This document shows positions 1 through 9,487 of a stretch of 64,000 bases of DNA, piece by piece. Each line of letters opens with the position of its first letter. The first letter of the stretch is position 1. Below the pieces are notes generated by a model. That model was given only the letters and a program-made list of their open reading frames with translations. It was not told the origin of the DNA and did not search any database. Made by a program: the position numbers and the translations under genes. Source of the DNA: PALSA-660 sp963726435 (GTDB lineage Bacteria; Actinomycetota; Coriobacteriia; Anaerosomatales; PALSA-660); assembly GCA_963726435.1 (NCBI GenBank), contig CAVSCJ010000007.1:1-64000 (forward strand). The letters are read 5' to 3'.

Positions 1-896
1 GCAATGTATCGCTCGGGGTCATGGACAGCTACTCGAGCGGCCGGATACCGAGCGAGGACTCACGGGAGATCGTCGCCGATCTGCAGGCGGCGTTCGGGAG
101 TCCGACCTTCCGCTTCCATCCGGGCGTCAGCTACCGCCACATCCTTGTGGTGAAGGGCCACCCGGAGCTGCTCGATCTGACCTACTCGGCGCCACACGAC
201 ATCTCCGGGATGCCTGTGGAGGGACACCGGCCCTCTGGCGAGGGCGCGCGAGTCTGCTCACTGGGCTGATGGACAGCGCGCGGGAGATCCTGAAGTCCCA
301 TCCGGTGAACCTCCGGCGTCGCGAGGCGGGCCAGACGCCGGCCACCGACATCTGGCCCTTCTGGCCGGGCGTGGCGCCGCGCTCCCTGGTGCCCTTCGAG
401 AGCAGGCGCGGGGTACGCGCCGCGCTCACCTCGGGCGTGGACCTGCTCGGGAGGGCTCGCTACCCTGACCGGCATCGACCGCCTCGAGATCCGCCGGGGT
501 CACCGACGGGTCCGACAACGACTACGCGGCGCAGGCCGACGGTGCGCTGGCGGCGCTGGCCGACCACGACCTGGTCGTCATCCACGTCGAGACTCCCGAC
601 GAGGAGGGGCACGCCGGCGACGCTGGAGGCAAGATCGCTGGCATCGAGGCGATAGATCGCGAAGTGGTCGGCTCGCGTGCTGGCGCGCGGCGGCGACACC
701 CGCGTGCTGTGCATGCCGGACCACCCCACGCCGGTCGCCCTCAAGACCCACACCGGCGACCCCGTCCCGTTCGTGCTGTGGGGGAGCGGCGTTGCGGGCA
801 ACGGCGCTGCCAGCGTTCGACGAGGAGCAGGCCGCGTCGACCGGCCTCGTGGTGGACCCGGGCCGAGGGGTGATGGACCTGTTGCTCGGGTCGTAG
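1..896 (+). pseudogene. apgM: 2,3-bisphosphoglycerate-independent phosphoglycerate mutase, archaeal type (3' part, interrupted)
   Basis: The 3' part of an ApgM-type phosphoglycerate mutase, which interconverts 2- and 3-phosphoglycerate in glycolysis. The 5' end lies outside the window. Family motifs appear in order across several frames: the FHPGVSYRHILVV stretch, SAPHDISG, a SHPVN-R block followed by the IWPFWPG block, TDGSDNDYAAQADGAL, the HVETPDEEGHAGD metal-site block, and MPDHPTPVALKTHTGDPVPF near the C terminus. The last codons read MDLLLGS and a stop at 894-896. At least five single-base frame changes are needed (near 258, 455, 500, 668 and 800). Conserved residues are intact between the breaks, so consensus errors are more likely than old decay. 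Family assignment is strong; gene integrity is not. Confidence 0.75.
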
Positions 897-898
897 CG

Positions 899-1565
899 CT
901 ACGACGCCCGCGTCGCCGTGAGGGCGGGAACGCGGCCGGGGCCCGGGACGCCCCGGGCCGGGATGCGCGGAGCACGGGTCCGAGGGGCCAGCAAGCGACC
1001 GAGACGCCGTGCGGACGCGGTTGCGCGATCTCGCGACGCGGGGCCCGACCACCGGGTGCCGACCGCCGCGCAGCCGACCACCGCCGTCCCCGAGCGGTCG
1101 AGCGTGCGCCACACGCTCGCGACCCCGGCGGGGAGCATCCCCAGCATGGCCAGCGGGCCGAGGAAGACGGGCGCGCTGCAGATCAGGGCCGCGCGCTTGC
1201 GGCCTACCTCGCCCGGGTGGCGGGTGTCCAGCCCGCGCGTCGTCTGGAGGTGCCCGAAGGCTCCCACGAGACGCTGGAGCAGCGCGGAGCAGCGCACGTC
1301 GTGCGCGTGGAGGTGTCCGGTGGTGCCCACGATCAGGGCGTCGGCCTCCGCCAGGCGCACGACCGCCTCGTCGAGCGCCGCGTGGTGCTTGGTGCAGCGT
1401 CCCGTGCGCAGCGCAGTCCGAGCAGGTCGAGCAGGTGCGCCCGAAGAGGTCGTACAGTCGAAGGCGGGTGACTTCGGCTCCGGCCGCCTCCGAGACAGCG
1501 CATGCGAGTGCGTGCGTCACGGGCCCGCCGCCCACCGGAGACGCGTCGATCGCGACCAGTCTCAT
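899..1565 (-). pseudogene. NAD(P)H-dependent FMN reductase / flavodoxin-fold protein (frameshifted)
   Basis: Starts MRLVAIDASPVGGGPVTHAL, a flavodoxin-fold first strand and loop. A YDLF-(x)n-CSTCSDC segment follows, and after a frame change near 1370 come ADALIVGTTGHLHAHD and RKRAALICSAPV, strands typical of the NADPH-dependent FMN reductase family (about 190-220 aa; 222 codons here). The cysteine-rich CSTCSDC region resembles iron-sulfur flavoproteins of anaerobes. It starts right at the end of the PadR gene upstream on the same strand, so the two probably form an operon with a PadR-controlled reductase. The substrate cannot be told from sequence. One or more single-base frame breaks. Confidence 0.5.
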
Positions 1566-2140
1566 GCGACCCCCTCGCTCGTTCCGCCGTGCCGGCGGCA
1601 GCCCGCGCCCGACCTTCTCGACGCAGTCGTCGAGCCAGTCGACGGCCGCCCGCGCAGCCGACATTGCCGCCGCGAGTGTCATGTCGTAGAGAGCGTCCGA
1701 GCGCGGGTCGGCGGCACTACGGGATGTCGCACGATCCGCCTGGAGCGCCCGAAGGCCGTCCAGCCGCGACTGGTACCGCTCGCGCGCCCCGCCGAGGAGG
1801 ACGAGGGTCTCCGCGTCGTCGAGTTCGGCAGCCAGGGAGAGCTGCACGAGAAGCGGGTCGCGCACTGCCGAGAGGTCGGGCGAGCGGCGCAGCCAGTCGG
1901 CGAGCTCCGCAGTGCCCCTTGGCGGTGATCGAGTACACGCGGCGGTCCGGCTTCCCGCGCTGGGCCACTGCTCGGGAGCGCACGAGGCCCCCGTCGCGAG
2001 AGACGGCTGAGGGTCCGGTAGACCTGCGCCTGGTCCGCGGTCCACAGGTGGAGGTCGTCGTCGAAGCACCTCGTCTTGAGGTCGTAGCCGGTCATCGGCT
2101 CCCGGTCGAGGAACCCGAGAATGGCGTGTTCGAGCGTCAT
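1566..2140 (-). pseudogene. PadR family transcriptional regulator (frameshifted)
   Basis: The N terminus (MTLEHAILGFLDREPMTGYD, then DQAQVYRTLSRL) is the winged-helix domain of PadR regulators. The next frame gives the wing (GKPDRRVYSITAKG), and a third frame gives a C-terminal helical domain (ELADWLRRSPDLSAVRDPLL to the ALYDMTLAAAMSAARAAVDW region) like the Vir_act_alpha_C domain. The whole family architecture is present but spread over three frames. It probably represses itself and the adjoining flavin reductase through the repeated element at 2161-2187. PadR proteins usually answer phenolic or antimicrobial ligands; the ligand here is unknown. Confidence 0.6.
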
Positions 2141-2160
2141 GTACCAGCCTTAGGGCGGGA

Positions 2161-2187
2161 TATAGGACAAGACGAGTATAGGACAAG
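2161..2187 (-). promoter_or_regulatory. Direct-repeat operator/promoter of the padR gene
   Basis: Two identical 11-bp copies of TATAGGACAAG at 2161-2171 and 2177-2187, with a 16-bp period, lie 20-47 bp upstream of the padR start. Read on the minus strand they give TTGTCC, a 16-bp spacer and TATATC, a plausible -35/-10 pair built from the repeats. A regulator bound there would block transcription. The repeats are seen directly; the operator role is inferred. Confidence 0.45.
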
Positions 2188-2616
2188 TCCCATAGAAATC
2201 AACGTGAATCCACGCTCGAGGGTTGCGGGAAAAGCGCAGGTCAGGACGCCCGTGGAACCTTCGACTTGCTCTGGAGGGCGTGAGGGAGGCCGCTGGTGCT
2301 TGGGCGGGGCGTCCGGAGATCACGGATGCGGACCGCAGGGCACGGGGAGGCGAGCCGGCAACCTCGACGCGAAGGGGATCGGGGCAAAAGGAAGCGGCGG
2401 GACCCGGGGCAGGTCCCGCCGCTTTCCGGTCCCTGCCGGGAGGGGCATCCCGGGGGACCCGCAGGGAGGGGGAAGGGTGGAAATGTGATGTCGTTGTCAG
2501 GGTGGTGCGGGTGACTCTGTGGATCCGTGGCGGTTCATCGCCGCAACACAGAGGATGCCCGGCTCGGGTGACGGGGGCGTGTCCGGGATGTGGAGATGCC
2601 GTGGAGCGGGGGGAGC
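2188..2616. other. Intergenic region without a recognised gene
   Basis: No open frame here has recognisable domain content. The region lies between the divergent side of padR and the 3' end of the DMT transporter gene. It contains the terminator-like hairpin at 2393-2423 and otherwise GC-rich, purine-rich sequence in which I see nothing. Confidence 0.5.
2393..2423 (-). terminator. Rho-independent terminator-like hairpin after the DMT transporter gene
   Basis: A perfect 12-bp stem (AGCGGCGGGACC with GGTCCCGCCGCT) around a 7-nt loop. On the minus strand the stem is followed by a short T-rich run (TTCCTTTT). It lies downstream of the DMT transporter gene, which reads leftward. Confidence 0.6.
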
Positions 2617-3610
2617 TCAGCTTCCGGGGGCCTCGGGGATCTCGTCCGGTTCCGGCGCGATCGGCTCCCGGCGACCCGGCGTGGAGGGAGCGCTGGTGGT
2701 GATCGCAACGCCGGCGATGATGACGAGGGTCCCTGCGATGCCCCATGCGTCCAGCGTCTCGGGCTTCGCAAGGAGGCCGACGAACCCGGCCAAGTATCCG
2801 AGTACGACCGCCACGGCCGGGTTCACGTAGGCGTACGTCATGACCTTGGAGGACTCCACGTTGCGGATCAGCCACATGAACGCGGTGAAAGCCACGGCCG
2901 ATCCGACCACGGCCAGGTACAGCAGCGCACCGACGCCTGAGGGGGTGATGGCGAAGCGCCCGTACTCGCCCAGGACAGCGGCCAGAAGGCCGAGGACAGC
3001 GCCAGCGATGAGCATCTCGTAGCCGGTCGCGACCGTGCCGTCGGTTGTCAGCGGACGGCGCTTGCTCACTACCGATCCCGCGACCCACAGCCAGCTGCCG
3101 ATCACCTGGATAGCGATCCCGGCCAACTCGCCGGGAGTTCCCGACACCCCGCCGATCTTCGGGGCCGACGAGCAGCGCGAGGCCCGTGAGTCCGATCACC
3201 AGGCCGAGGACACCCCGCCGGGTGGGGCGGTCCATGCCGGGCAGAACGGTCTCCGCCAGCGCCATCCACAGCGGGGCGGCGGCGACCACCAGCGCGGCGA
3301 GCGAGGACGTGATCATCCGCTCGGACAGGAAAGTCGAGTACATGCCGCCGCACAGCAGGCACAGCCCGACGATCGCAGACGTGCTCAGGTCCCGGCGGGA
3401 GATGGTCAGCCGGGTCCCGCGCAGGCGTGCGAATCCCAGGAGCAGGACGCCCGCGATCAGCAGCCGCAAGGAGGCGAAGAGCGCAGGTGTCAGCCCGAGC
3501 CCCGAGTCGATCCCGACTTTGATGCCCAGGTATGTCGAGCCCCACACGACGTAGACCACCGCGAAACAAACGATGGTCTTCGTGCGCAATGTGAAGGTCG
3601 GCTGTCTCAA
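2617..3610 (-). CDS. EamA/DMT-superfamily transporter (one frameshift)
   Basis: Ten-helix drug/metabolite transporter of the inner membrane with two EamA repeats. The first opens TIVCFAVVYVVWGSTYLGIK and runs to a MDRPTRRGVLGLVIGLTGLALL helix. After a one-base frame change near 3155 (a CCCC run) the second follows (SGTPGELAGIAIQVIGSWLW, AVVGSAVAFTAFMWLIRNVE, GYLAGFVGLLAKPETLDAWG). The YedA/RhaT-like order and about 330 residues fit the family. The start is uncertain: TTG at 3610 with GGAG upstream was chosen; TTG at 3589 is an alternative. The substrate is unknown (metabolite or drug efflux). The tail is acidic and proline-rich. Confidence 0.7.
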
Positions 3611-3715
3611 GGGATCGACACGCTCCGTTCTCCCGGGGGGTAGGGGAGATAGTACCCCTCGCTGGATCGTGGGGCCCCGTGGGCAGCGCCGCCCGCGGAT
3701 GCGATACTGACTGGC

Positions 3716-4213
3716 ATGCCGACGTACGACTACCCGCGTCCCGCGTTGACGGCGGACACCGCAGTGTTCCGGGGGCCTGCCGGTGCCCGAGAGCTGCTGC
3801 TGGTGCGTCGCGGCGACAACCCCTTCAAAGGGAAGTGGGCCCTGCCTGGCGGGTTCGTGGACGAGGACGAGCCCCTTCGGCGTGCGGCAGGCCGGGAGCT
3901 CGCGGAGGAGACCGGTCTTCGGCCAGGGGGCGACCTCCGTCTGGTCGGCGTCTACGGCGATCCCGGCCGCGACCCTCGCGGCTGGACCGTCACCGTCCTC
4001 TACGCGGTCGTGCTCGGTCCCGCCGAGCAGGCCGCCGTCGCAGGTGGGGACGATGCGGCGGAGGCCGCGTGGCATGAGGTGGCGTCGCTGCCGCCGCTCG
4101 CCTTCGACCACGCGATCCTGGCCGCGCGACGCGGCAGCCGCGACCGCGTCCCTCTAGGGCACCGAGCGGAGGTGTCGCGGTACCGGCGGGGCGCCCCCTA
4201 TAATCCTTGTTGA
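3716..4213 (+). CDS. NUDIX hydrolase
   Basis: 165-residue NUDIX protein. The NUDIX box is complete: GGFVDEDEPLRRAAGRELAE followed by ETGL, giving G-x5-E-x7-R-E-U-x-E-E-x-G-U. The N terminus PRPALTADTAVF and the WALPGGFV approach are typical of ADP-ribose pyrophosphatase and MutT-like members, which hydrolyse nucleoside diphosphates linked to another moiety. The exact substrate cannot be read from sequence. The last 30 residues (arginine-rich) look unlike the family and may reflect a frame error near the 3' end. It stands alone between the DMT gene (divergent) and metH. Confidence 0.8.
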   Translation: MPTYDYPRPALTADTAVFRGPAGARELLLVRRGDNPFKGKWALPGGFVDEDEPLRRAAGRELAEETGLRPGGDLRLVGVYGDPGRDPRGWTVTVLYAVVLGPAEQAAVAGGDDAAEAAWHEVASLPPLAFDHAILAARRGSRDRVPLGHRAEVSRYRRGAPYNPC

Positions 4214-4280
4214 CCGCCACGCGGACCGTCGCGTGCGCGCCCTCGTGCAAGCGAGGCCATTCCGAGGAAGGAGACCGCGA

Positions 4281-6677
4281 GTGCCGGACATCCTGCGCAG
4301 GCTCGGCCATGAAGTGCTCATCGTCGACGGGGCGATGGGGACCATGCTGCAGCGCGCCGGGATGCCTTCGGGGCAGTGCCCCGAGGAGCTCAACGTCACC
4401 AATCCCGAGATGGTCCTCGACGTGCACCGGGCCTACGTCACCGTGGGCGCCGAGTGCATCTCCACGAACTCCTTCGGCGGCTCGCGAACGAAGTTGGCCG
4501 AGTATGGGCTCGGCGACCGCGTCGAGGAGCTCAACCGCGCGGCTGTCCGGCTGGCGCGCGAGTCCGGCGCTCAGCACGTCATCGCCGACGCGGGCCCCAG
4601 CGGACTGGTGATGGAGCCGTTGGGACAGGCGACCTTCGACGAGGTGTTCGAGGTCTTCACCGAGCAGGTCTCCGCTCTGGCCGCTGAGGAGCCCGATGCG
4701 ATCGCCTTCGAGACCTTCACCGATCTGGCGGAGATCCGGTGCGCCCTGCTGGCCGCGCGGTCGGTTACGGACCTGCCGCTGATCGCCTCGATGACCTTCG
4801 GGTACTCGGGACGCACCGAACTCTCCGCCAGCGACCCCGAGACGGTCGCGACCGTGCTGGAGGCGTGCGGCGCGACGGTGGTCGGCATGAACTGCGGCCT
4901 GGGTCCGGAGCAGATGCTCCCGCTGGTGGAGAGGATGGCCGCGGCCACCGCGCTTCCGCTGATAGTGCAGCCCAACGCCGGGCTGCCGACGCTGGTCGGC
5001 GACCGCACCGTCTTCCCCGGCACTCCTGAGGAGATGGGCACGTACGCGGCTCGCTTCGCCGAGCTCGGGGCCGCGCTCGTAGGATCGTGCTGCGGGTCGT
5101 CGCCGGCGTTCACGGGCGCGATCCTGGACGAGGCGAAGGGCGTCGGCCTGCCCGTCGGGCGGACGCGTCCCGCTGGCGTCGCGCTGTCCAGCGCGCGCCG
5201 CACCGTCCACATCGGCGGCGGCTCGCCGCTGGTCATCATCGGGGAGCGCATCAATCCGACCGGCAAGAAGGATCTGGCCGACTCGTTGCGCGCGGGTTCG
5301 ATGGAGATGGTGCGGTCGCTCGCCGCGGCGCAGGAGACCGCCGGCGCGAACCTGCTCGACGTCAACGTCGGGGCCGCCGGAGTCGACGCGCCCTTGGTCC
5401 TGCCTCAGGCCGTCCTCGCCCTGGCGGGCCTGATCGGACTGCCACTCGCGATCGACACCACCGACACCGCCGCGCTCGAGGCCGCCCTCCGCGCCTACCC
5501 GGGTCGCGCGCTGATCAACTCGGTCAACGGCGGTTCGGAGTCGATGGCTACCGTGCTTCCGCTGGCCGCCCGCTACGGTGCCGCGGTCGTCGTGCTGGCG
5601 CTCGACGACACGGGCATCCCGGCGACGGCCGACGGTCGAGTCGAGGTCGTCGAGCGGGTCCGGGCGGAGGCGCGCGCGTATGGTCTGGGCGACTCGGACC
5701 TCGTGGCCGACTGCCTGGTGATGACCGCGGCCACCGACCCGGGGGCCGTCTCGGTCACTCTCGACGCTCTCCGCCGCGTGCGCGCCTCCGGGCTCGCGAC
5801 CGTCCTCGGCGTGAGCAACGTCAGCCACGGGCTGCCGGGACGCGCGGAGCTGAACTCGACCATGCTCGCGCTCGCCCGGGAAGCCGGGCTGGACGCGGCG
5901 ATCTATGACCCGGGCGCGCCGTGCCCAGTTCCCAGCAGGGGGGCCGAGGATGTCCTGCTCGGCCGCGATCCGCAAGCCGCACGGTGGATCTCGCGCGCCG
6001 CGGGCGCGGCGGAGCTGCCCGCCGCCAAGGCCGGGGCCACCGCTCCGACGGCGGAGGAGGCGCTGGCATCCGCGGTCGAACGGGGCGACGCCGACGGCTC
6101 GCCGCGGCTCGTCGACGACCTGATCGAGACAGGCGTGGACCCGCGCGACGTGATAGCGTCGGTCCTGACCCCCGCGATCAGGCGTCTCGGCGAGGCCTAC
6201 GGACGCGGCGAGATCTTCCTTCCGCAGCTCATGGTCGCCGCTGAAGCCATGAAGGCGGCCGTGGAACGGGTGAAGTCTCGCCTGCCCGAGGGAGAGGACC
6301 ACTCCGCCGGACGCGTCGTGTTCGCCACGGTCAAGGGCGACGTCCACTCCATTGGCAAGGACATCTGCGTCTCGCTTCTGGAGTCGCAGGGCTACGTCGT
6401 CGACGACCTCGGCGTGGACGTCGAGGTCGAGCGCGTCGAGGACGCAGCCGAGGGAGCCGACGCAGTGTGCCTGTCCGCCCTCATGACGACCACCCTGCCC
6501 GCCATGGAGAACACCGTCCGCTCCCTCAAGGCCGCATCACCCCGGCCGCCCGTCTTGGTCGGAGGCGCCGTCGTCACCGCGGGATGGGCTGAGGAGATCG
6601 GGGCCGACGGCTACGCCGCCGACGCGCCAGGGTGCGTCGAAGCGGTCCGGGGACTGATCGAGAGGACGGCGCGATGA
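4281..6677 (+). CDS. metH: Cobalamin-dependent methionine synthase without activation domain
   Basis: Transfers the methyl group of 5-methyltetrahydrofolate to homocysteine through a cob(I)alamin/methylcobalamin cycle in the cytosol. Domains in order over 798 residues: homocysteine S-methyltransferase barrel (about 1-290, zinc cysteines in GMNCGLGP and GSCCGSSP), pterin-binding barrel (about 310-560, starting GERINPTGKKDL), B12 cap (about 590-670) and B12 domain (about 675-798) with DxHxxG as GDVHSIG (His689 is the lower cobalt ligand). The AdoMet activation domain of long MetH is missing, as in many anaerobes, so reactivation must use another protein. GTG at 4281 was chosen for the AAGGAG 7 nt upstream. 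The stop overlaps the metV start (ATGA), so metH-metV-metF are translationally coupled. Confidence 0.9.
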   Translation: MPDILRRLGHEVLIVDGAMGTMLQRAGMPSGQCPEELNVTNPEMVLDVHRAYVTVGAECISTNSFGGSRTKLAEYGLGDRVEELNRAAVRLARESGAQHVIADAGPSGLVMEPLGQATFDEVFEVFTEQVSALAAEEPDAIAFETFTDLAEIRCALLAARSVTDLPLIASMTFGYSGRTELSASDPETVATVLEACGATVVGMNCGLGPEQMLPLVERMAAATALPLIVQPNAGLPTLVGDRTVFPGTPEEMGTYAARFAELGAALVGSCCGSSPAFTGAILDEAKGVGLPVGRTRPAGVALSSARRTVHIGGGSPLVIIGERINPTGKKDLADSLRAGSMEMVRSLAAAQETAGANLLDVNVGAAGVDAPLVLPQAVLALAGLIGLPLAIDTTDTAALEAALRAYPGRALINSVNGGSESMATVLPLAARYGAAVVVLALDDTGIPATADGRVEVVERVRAEARAYGLGDSDLVADCLVMTAATDPGAVSVTLDALRRVRASGLATVLGVSNVSHGLPGRAELNSTMLALAREAGLDAAIYDPGAPCPVPSRGAEDVLLGRDPQAARWISRAAGAAELPAAKAGATAPTAEEALASAVERGDADGSPRLVDDLIETGVDPRDVIASVLTPAIRRLGEAYGRGEIFLPQLMVAAEAMKAAVERVKSRLPEGEDHSAGRVVFATVKGDVHSIGKDICVSLLESQGYVVDDLGVDVEVERVEDAAEGADAVCLSALMTTTLPAMENTVRSLKAASPRPPVLVGGAVVTAGWAEEIGADGYAADAPGCVEAVRGLIERTAR

Positions 6678-7357
6678 TCATCACCCGCCCGCGCGAGTGG
6701 GCGCGCGTCAGCGCGCAGCTGACGGATCTCGGCGCGACCCGCGTCTTCATCATGGGCTGCGGCGAGTGCGCCACGGTCGCCCAGACCGGCGGCGAGCCCG
6801 AGGTCCTAGAGGCGAAGAAGCGCCTCGAGGACGAGGGTCTCACCGTGACGGGCTGGTCCGTCGGCGATGTGACGTGCCACGCAGGGGGCCAGCGGCTCGA
6901 GGCGCGCAAACACGCGGGCGAGATGGGCGCGGCGGACGCGGTGCTGGTACTCGCATGCGGTGCCGGCGTGCAGACCGTGGCAGAGACCACCAGGAAGCCG
7001 GTGACGCCGGGTCTGGAGTCGCTGTTCTTGGGCACCGTGGTCCGCCACGGTGTCTTCGAGGAACGCTGCCAGATGTGCGGAGACTGCGTGCTCGATCGGA
7101 CCGCCGGTATCTGCCCCGTCACGACCTGCCCGAAAGGGCTGCTCAACGGGCCCTGCGGCGGCATGTGGAACGGGATGTGCGAGGTCGTCGCCGACCGCGA
7201 GTGCACTCACGTCCTGATACGCAGACGCCTCGCCGAGCAGGGAAGGGCGGCCAAGGCCGGACCGCTGCCCGCGAAGGACTACAGCAAGAAGCTCAAGCCC
7301 GGACGCGTCGATCTCCGGCCGCCGCGCGGCAGCAGCAAAGCGGGTGATGCGTCGTGA
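6674..7357 (+). CDS. metV: MetV, methylenetetrahydrofolate reductase partner (C-terminal domain protein)
   Basis: 227-residue cysteine-rich protein matching the methylenetetrahydrofolate reductase C-terminal domain family (MetV of acetogens). Cysteines occur in MGCGECATVAQTGGEPE, VTCHAGGQR, VLACGAGVQT, and a cluster CQMCGDCVLDRTAGICPVTT followed by CPKGLLNGPCGG. In known systems MetV binds Fe-S or zinc and forms a complex with MetF, altering its electron donor. It begins inside the metH stop codon (ATGA overlap), and metF begins inside its own stop (GTGA), so the three proteins are made in step. Confidence 0.85.
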   Translation: MIITRPREWARVSAQLTDLGATRVFIMGCGECATVAQTGGEPEVLEAKKRLEDEGLTVTGWSVGDVTCHAGGQRLEARKHAGEMGAADAVLVLACGAGVQTVAETTRKPVTPGLESLFLGTVVRHGVFEERCQMCGDCVLDRTAGICPVTTCPKGLLNGPCGGMWNGMCEVVADRECTHVLIRRRLAEQGRAAKAGPLPAKDYSKKLKPGRVDLRPPRGSSKAGDAS

Positions 7358-8229
7358 GTCACCTGCGCGACCTTCTGGACTCCGGCTCCTTCGTGGTCAC
7401 CGGCGAGATCGCACCGCCGCTCGGGACCGATCTCGCTGCCATGCGCGCCTCGGTCGAGACGATGGCGCCGGTCTGCGACGCCATCAACGTGACCGACAAC
7501 CAGGGCGCCAGCCTCCACCTCTCCAGCCTGGCGGCGTCCCGCGTCGTTCTGGACATGGGCGCCGAGCCGATCTTCCAGCAGACCTGCCGCGACCGGAACC
7601 GGCTGGCGCTCCAGTCCGACCTGCTCGCCGCCTGGACGCTGGGGCTGACCAACGTGCTGGCCGTCACCGGCGACGATCCGCGCGGCGGCGACCACCCCGA
7701 GGCGAAGGGCGTCTTCGACCTGGACTCGACGCAGCTCCTCCAGGTGATGTCCGGCTTCAACGATGGGCACGACATGAAGGGGCGCGAGCTGAAGGGCGCC
7801 ACCGACTTCTACATCGGGGCCGCGATGTTCCCCGAAGCCGAACCGTGGGACGTGCAGAAGGCGCGGATCGAGGAGAAGGTGGCCGCAGGCGCGCGGTTCT
7901 TCCAGACGCAGGCGGTCTTCGATCTGGAGAAGCTCGCCCGGGCCACGGAGGCCGCTCACGCCGCGGGCGCGAAAGTCATCGCGGGCATCCTGGTGTTGCG
8001 GAGCCCGCGAGTGATCCGCTTCATCAACTCGCATCTCGCGGGACTCATGGTTCCCGAGCCGATAGCCGCCCGCATCCAGGGCGCGGAGGACGCCTCCGCA
8101 GAAGCCGTCACCCTCGCGATCGAGCAGGCACGGGCGATGCGTGACATCGCAGACGGGATCCACGTCATGCCGCTCGGGCTCGACGGCGCCGTTTCGCGTA
8201 TAGTCCGCGAGGCAGGCACAAGGGGCTAG
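7354..8229 (+). CDS. metF: 5,10-methylenetetrahydrofolate reductase
   Basis: 291-residue MetF-family TIM barrel that reduces 5,10-methylene- to 5-methyl-tetrahydrofolate with FAD. Recognisable parts: SGSFVVTGEIAPPLGTDL (catalytic-face glutamate), INVTDNQGASLHLSSLAAS, ILAVTGDDP-like VLAVTGDDPRGGDHPEAKGV, GATDFYIGAAMFPEAEPW and FFQTQAVFDLEKL. GTG start overlapping the metV stop. Its product feeds the methionine synthase two genes upstream. The MetF-MetV pairing suggests a reductase using ferredoxin-type or NADH-linked electron flow rather than the E. coli type; that is inference. Confidence 0.9.
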   Translation: MSHLRDLLDSGSFVVTGEIAPPLGTDLAAMRASVETMAPVCDAINVTDNQGASLHLSSLAASRVVLDMGAEPIFQQTCRDRNRLALQSDLLAAWTLGLTNVLAVTGDDPRGGDHPEAKGVFDLDSTQLLQVMSGFNDGHDMKGRELKGATDFYIGAAMFPEAEPWDVQKARIEEKVAAGARFFQTQAVFDLEKLARATEAAHAAGAKVIAGILVLRSPRVIRFINSHLAGLMVPEPIAARIQGAEDASAEAVTLAIEQARAMRDIADGIHVMPLGLDGAVSRIVREAGTRG

Positions 8230-8266
8230 GGCACCAGCCGCCCGACCACGGAGGGGGACGCGCCGG

Positions 8267-9446
8267 ATGAACGTCGTCGTGACCATCGCATTGGCATTCG
8301 CCGCGTGTCTTCGGGGGCGTCGCGGTCGTCCAGATGCTCGTCGCCCGGCGTTCCGTACGGTCGTCCGTGTTGTGGGCCGCCATCTTCGTGCCGGTGTGCG
8401 GGTTCCTGCTCGTGAGCTTGGCGGTCATGGCCGACGCGGGTTCCCGCAACATCCATTCCTTCAACGAGTACGTGCTCGTGGCGGTGACCCTCTTCCTCGG
8501 GATCGGATCGGTGATCGGGGTCACGTCTGTTCTGCGCGCCGTCCGCCAGCAGCAGGCTCGAGAGAACGAGCTCGACGGTCTGCGGATGCGCTACGAGCGG
8601 CTCTTCAAACGCAACGAGATGCCTATCATCGTGTTCGACCGGCATTCGCTCCGGATCGTGGACGTCAACGCCGCAGGGCTCGACATGTTCGGCGGCACGC
8701 GCGCCGCACTGCTGTCCACCACCTTGGACGCCTTGGGCTTCGACCGGGACCTCCCGACTGAATGGAGACTGGCGGAGGGCGGGGTGCCCCGAAGCCTCGA
8801 GGTGCGATATCGCACGCGCGAGGGCGGGTACCTCGACCTGTTGGTGCACGTCTCCGTCGCCGAGGTCGCCGGGGAGGGGCTCGCATACGGGATCGTCGAG
8901 GACGTGACAGAGCGCAACGCCGCGCGGGCGGAGCTGGTGGAGCAGAAGGAACTGCTGGCCCACCTTGCGGACCACGACGCGCTCACCGGGTTGCCGAACC
9001 GGCGCGTCCTGAGCGATGCCCTCGAGCGCGCGTTCGCACGCGGCCTGCGCGGCGTTCCGAGCGCGCTCCTGTTCATCGACGTGGACGACTTCAAGCAGGT
9101 CAACGACGTCTACGGACATCAGGCCGGGGATGTCGCACTCACCGCGGTCGCGCGGCTGCTGGAGGCTGGCGTGCGGGCAGGCGATGTGGTTGCGAGGCAG
9201 GGTGGAGACGAGTTCGCGATCCTGCTCGAAGGAATCGACCTCGAGGGGGCGACCGCCATAGCCGAGCGGCTGGCCGTGGCGGTGAGGGCACACTTCCCCG
9301 ACCTGGGGCTCAGCGTCGGGGTGGCTCCGATGTCGGGCGCCTCTGACACGATCGAGGTGGTCCGCCGGGCCGACGAGTGCATGTACGAAGCCAAGAACGC
9401 GGCGGGCAATCGCGTGGTGGTCTTCGCCGCGCAAGAGGTCGCGTGA
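8267..9446 (+). CDS. Membrane PAS-GGDEF diguanylate cyclase (one frameshift near the 5' end)
   Basis: Two N-terminal membrane helices (SSVLWAAIFVPVCGFLLVSL; YVLVAVTLFLGIGSVIGVTS), a short coiled linker, a PAS domain (RYERLFKRNEMPIIVFDRHS onward) and a C-terminal GGDEF domain with DHDALTGLPNRRVLSDALER, FIDVDDFKQVNDVYGH and the intact active-site motif RQGGDEFAILL. It should make cyclic di-GMP from two GTP. The ATG at 8267 has GGAGGGG upstream. The first 14 codons join the rest only after a one-base change near 8310. Alternatively translation starts at 8334. It lies just after metF but probably belongs to a separate function. Confidence 0.8.
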
Positions 9447-9487
9447 GTGAGCCGTCCCTCGCGTTGCGTGGATGAGAAGGGAAGTCG

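Noticed and set aside
741..2186. One long minus-strand protein across the padR and flavin reductase genes
   Set aside because: It results from frame errors that remove stops; the two families' start and end motifs are separate.
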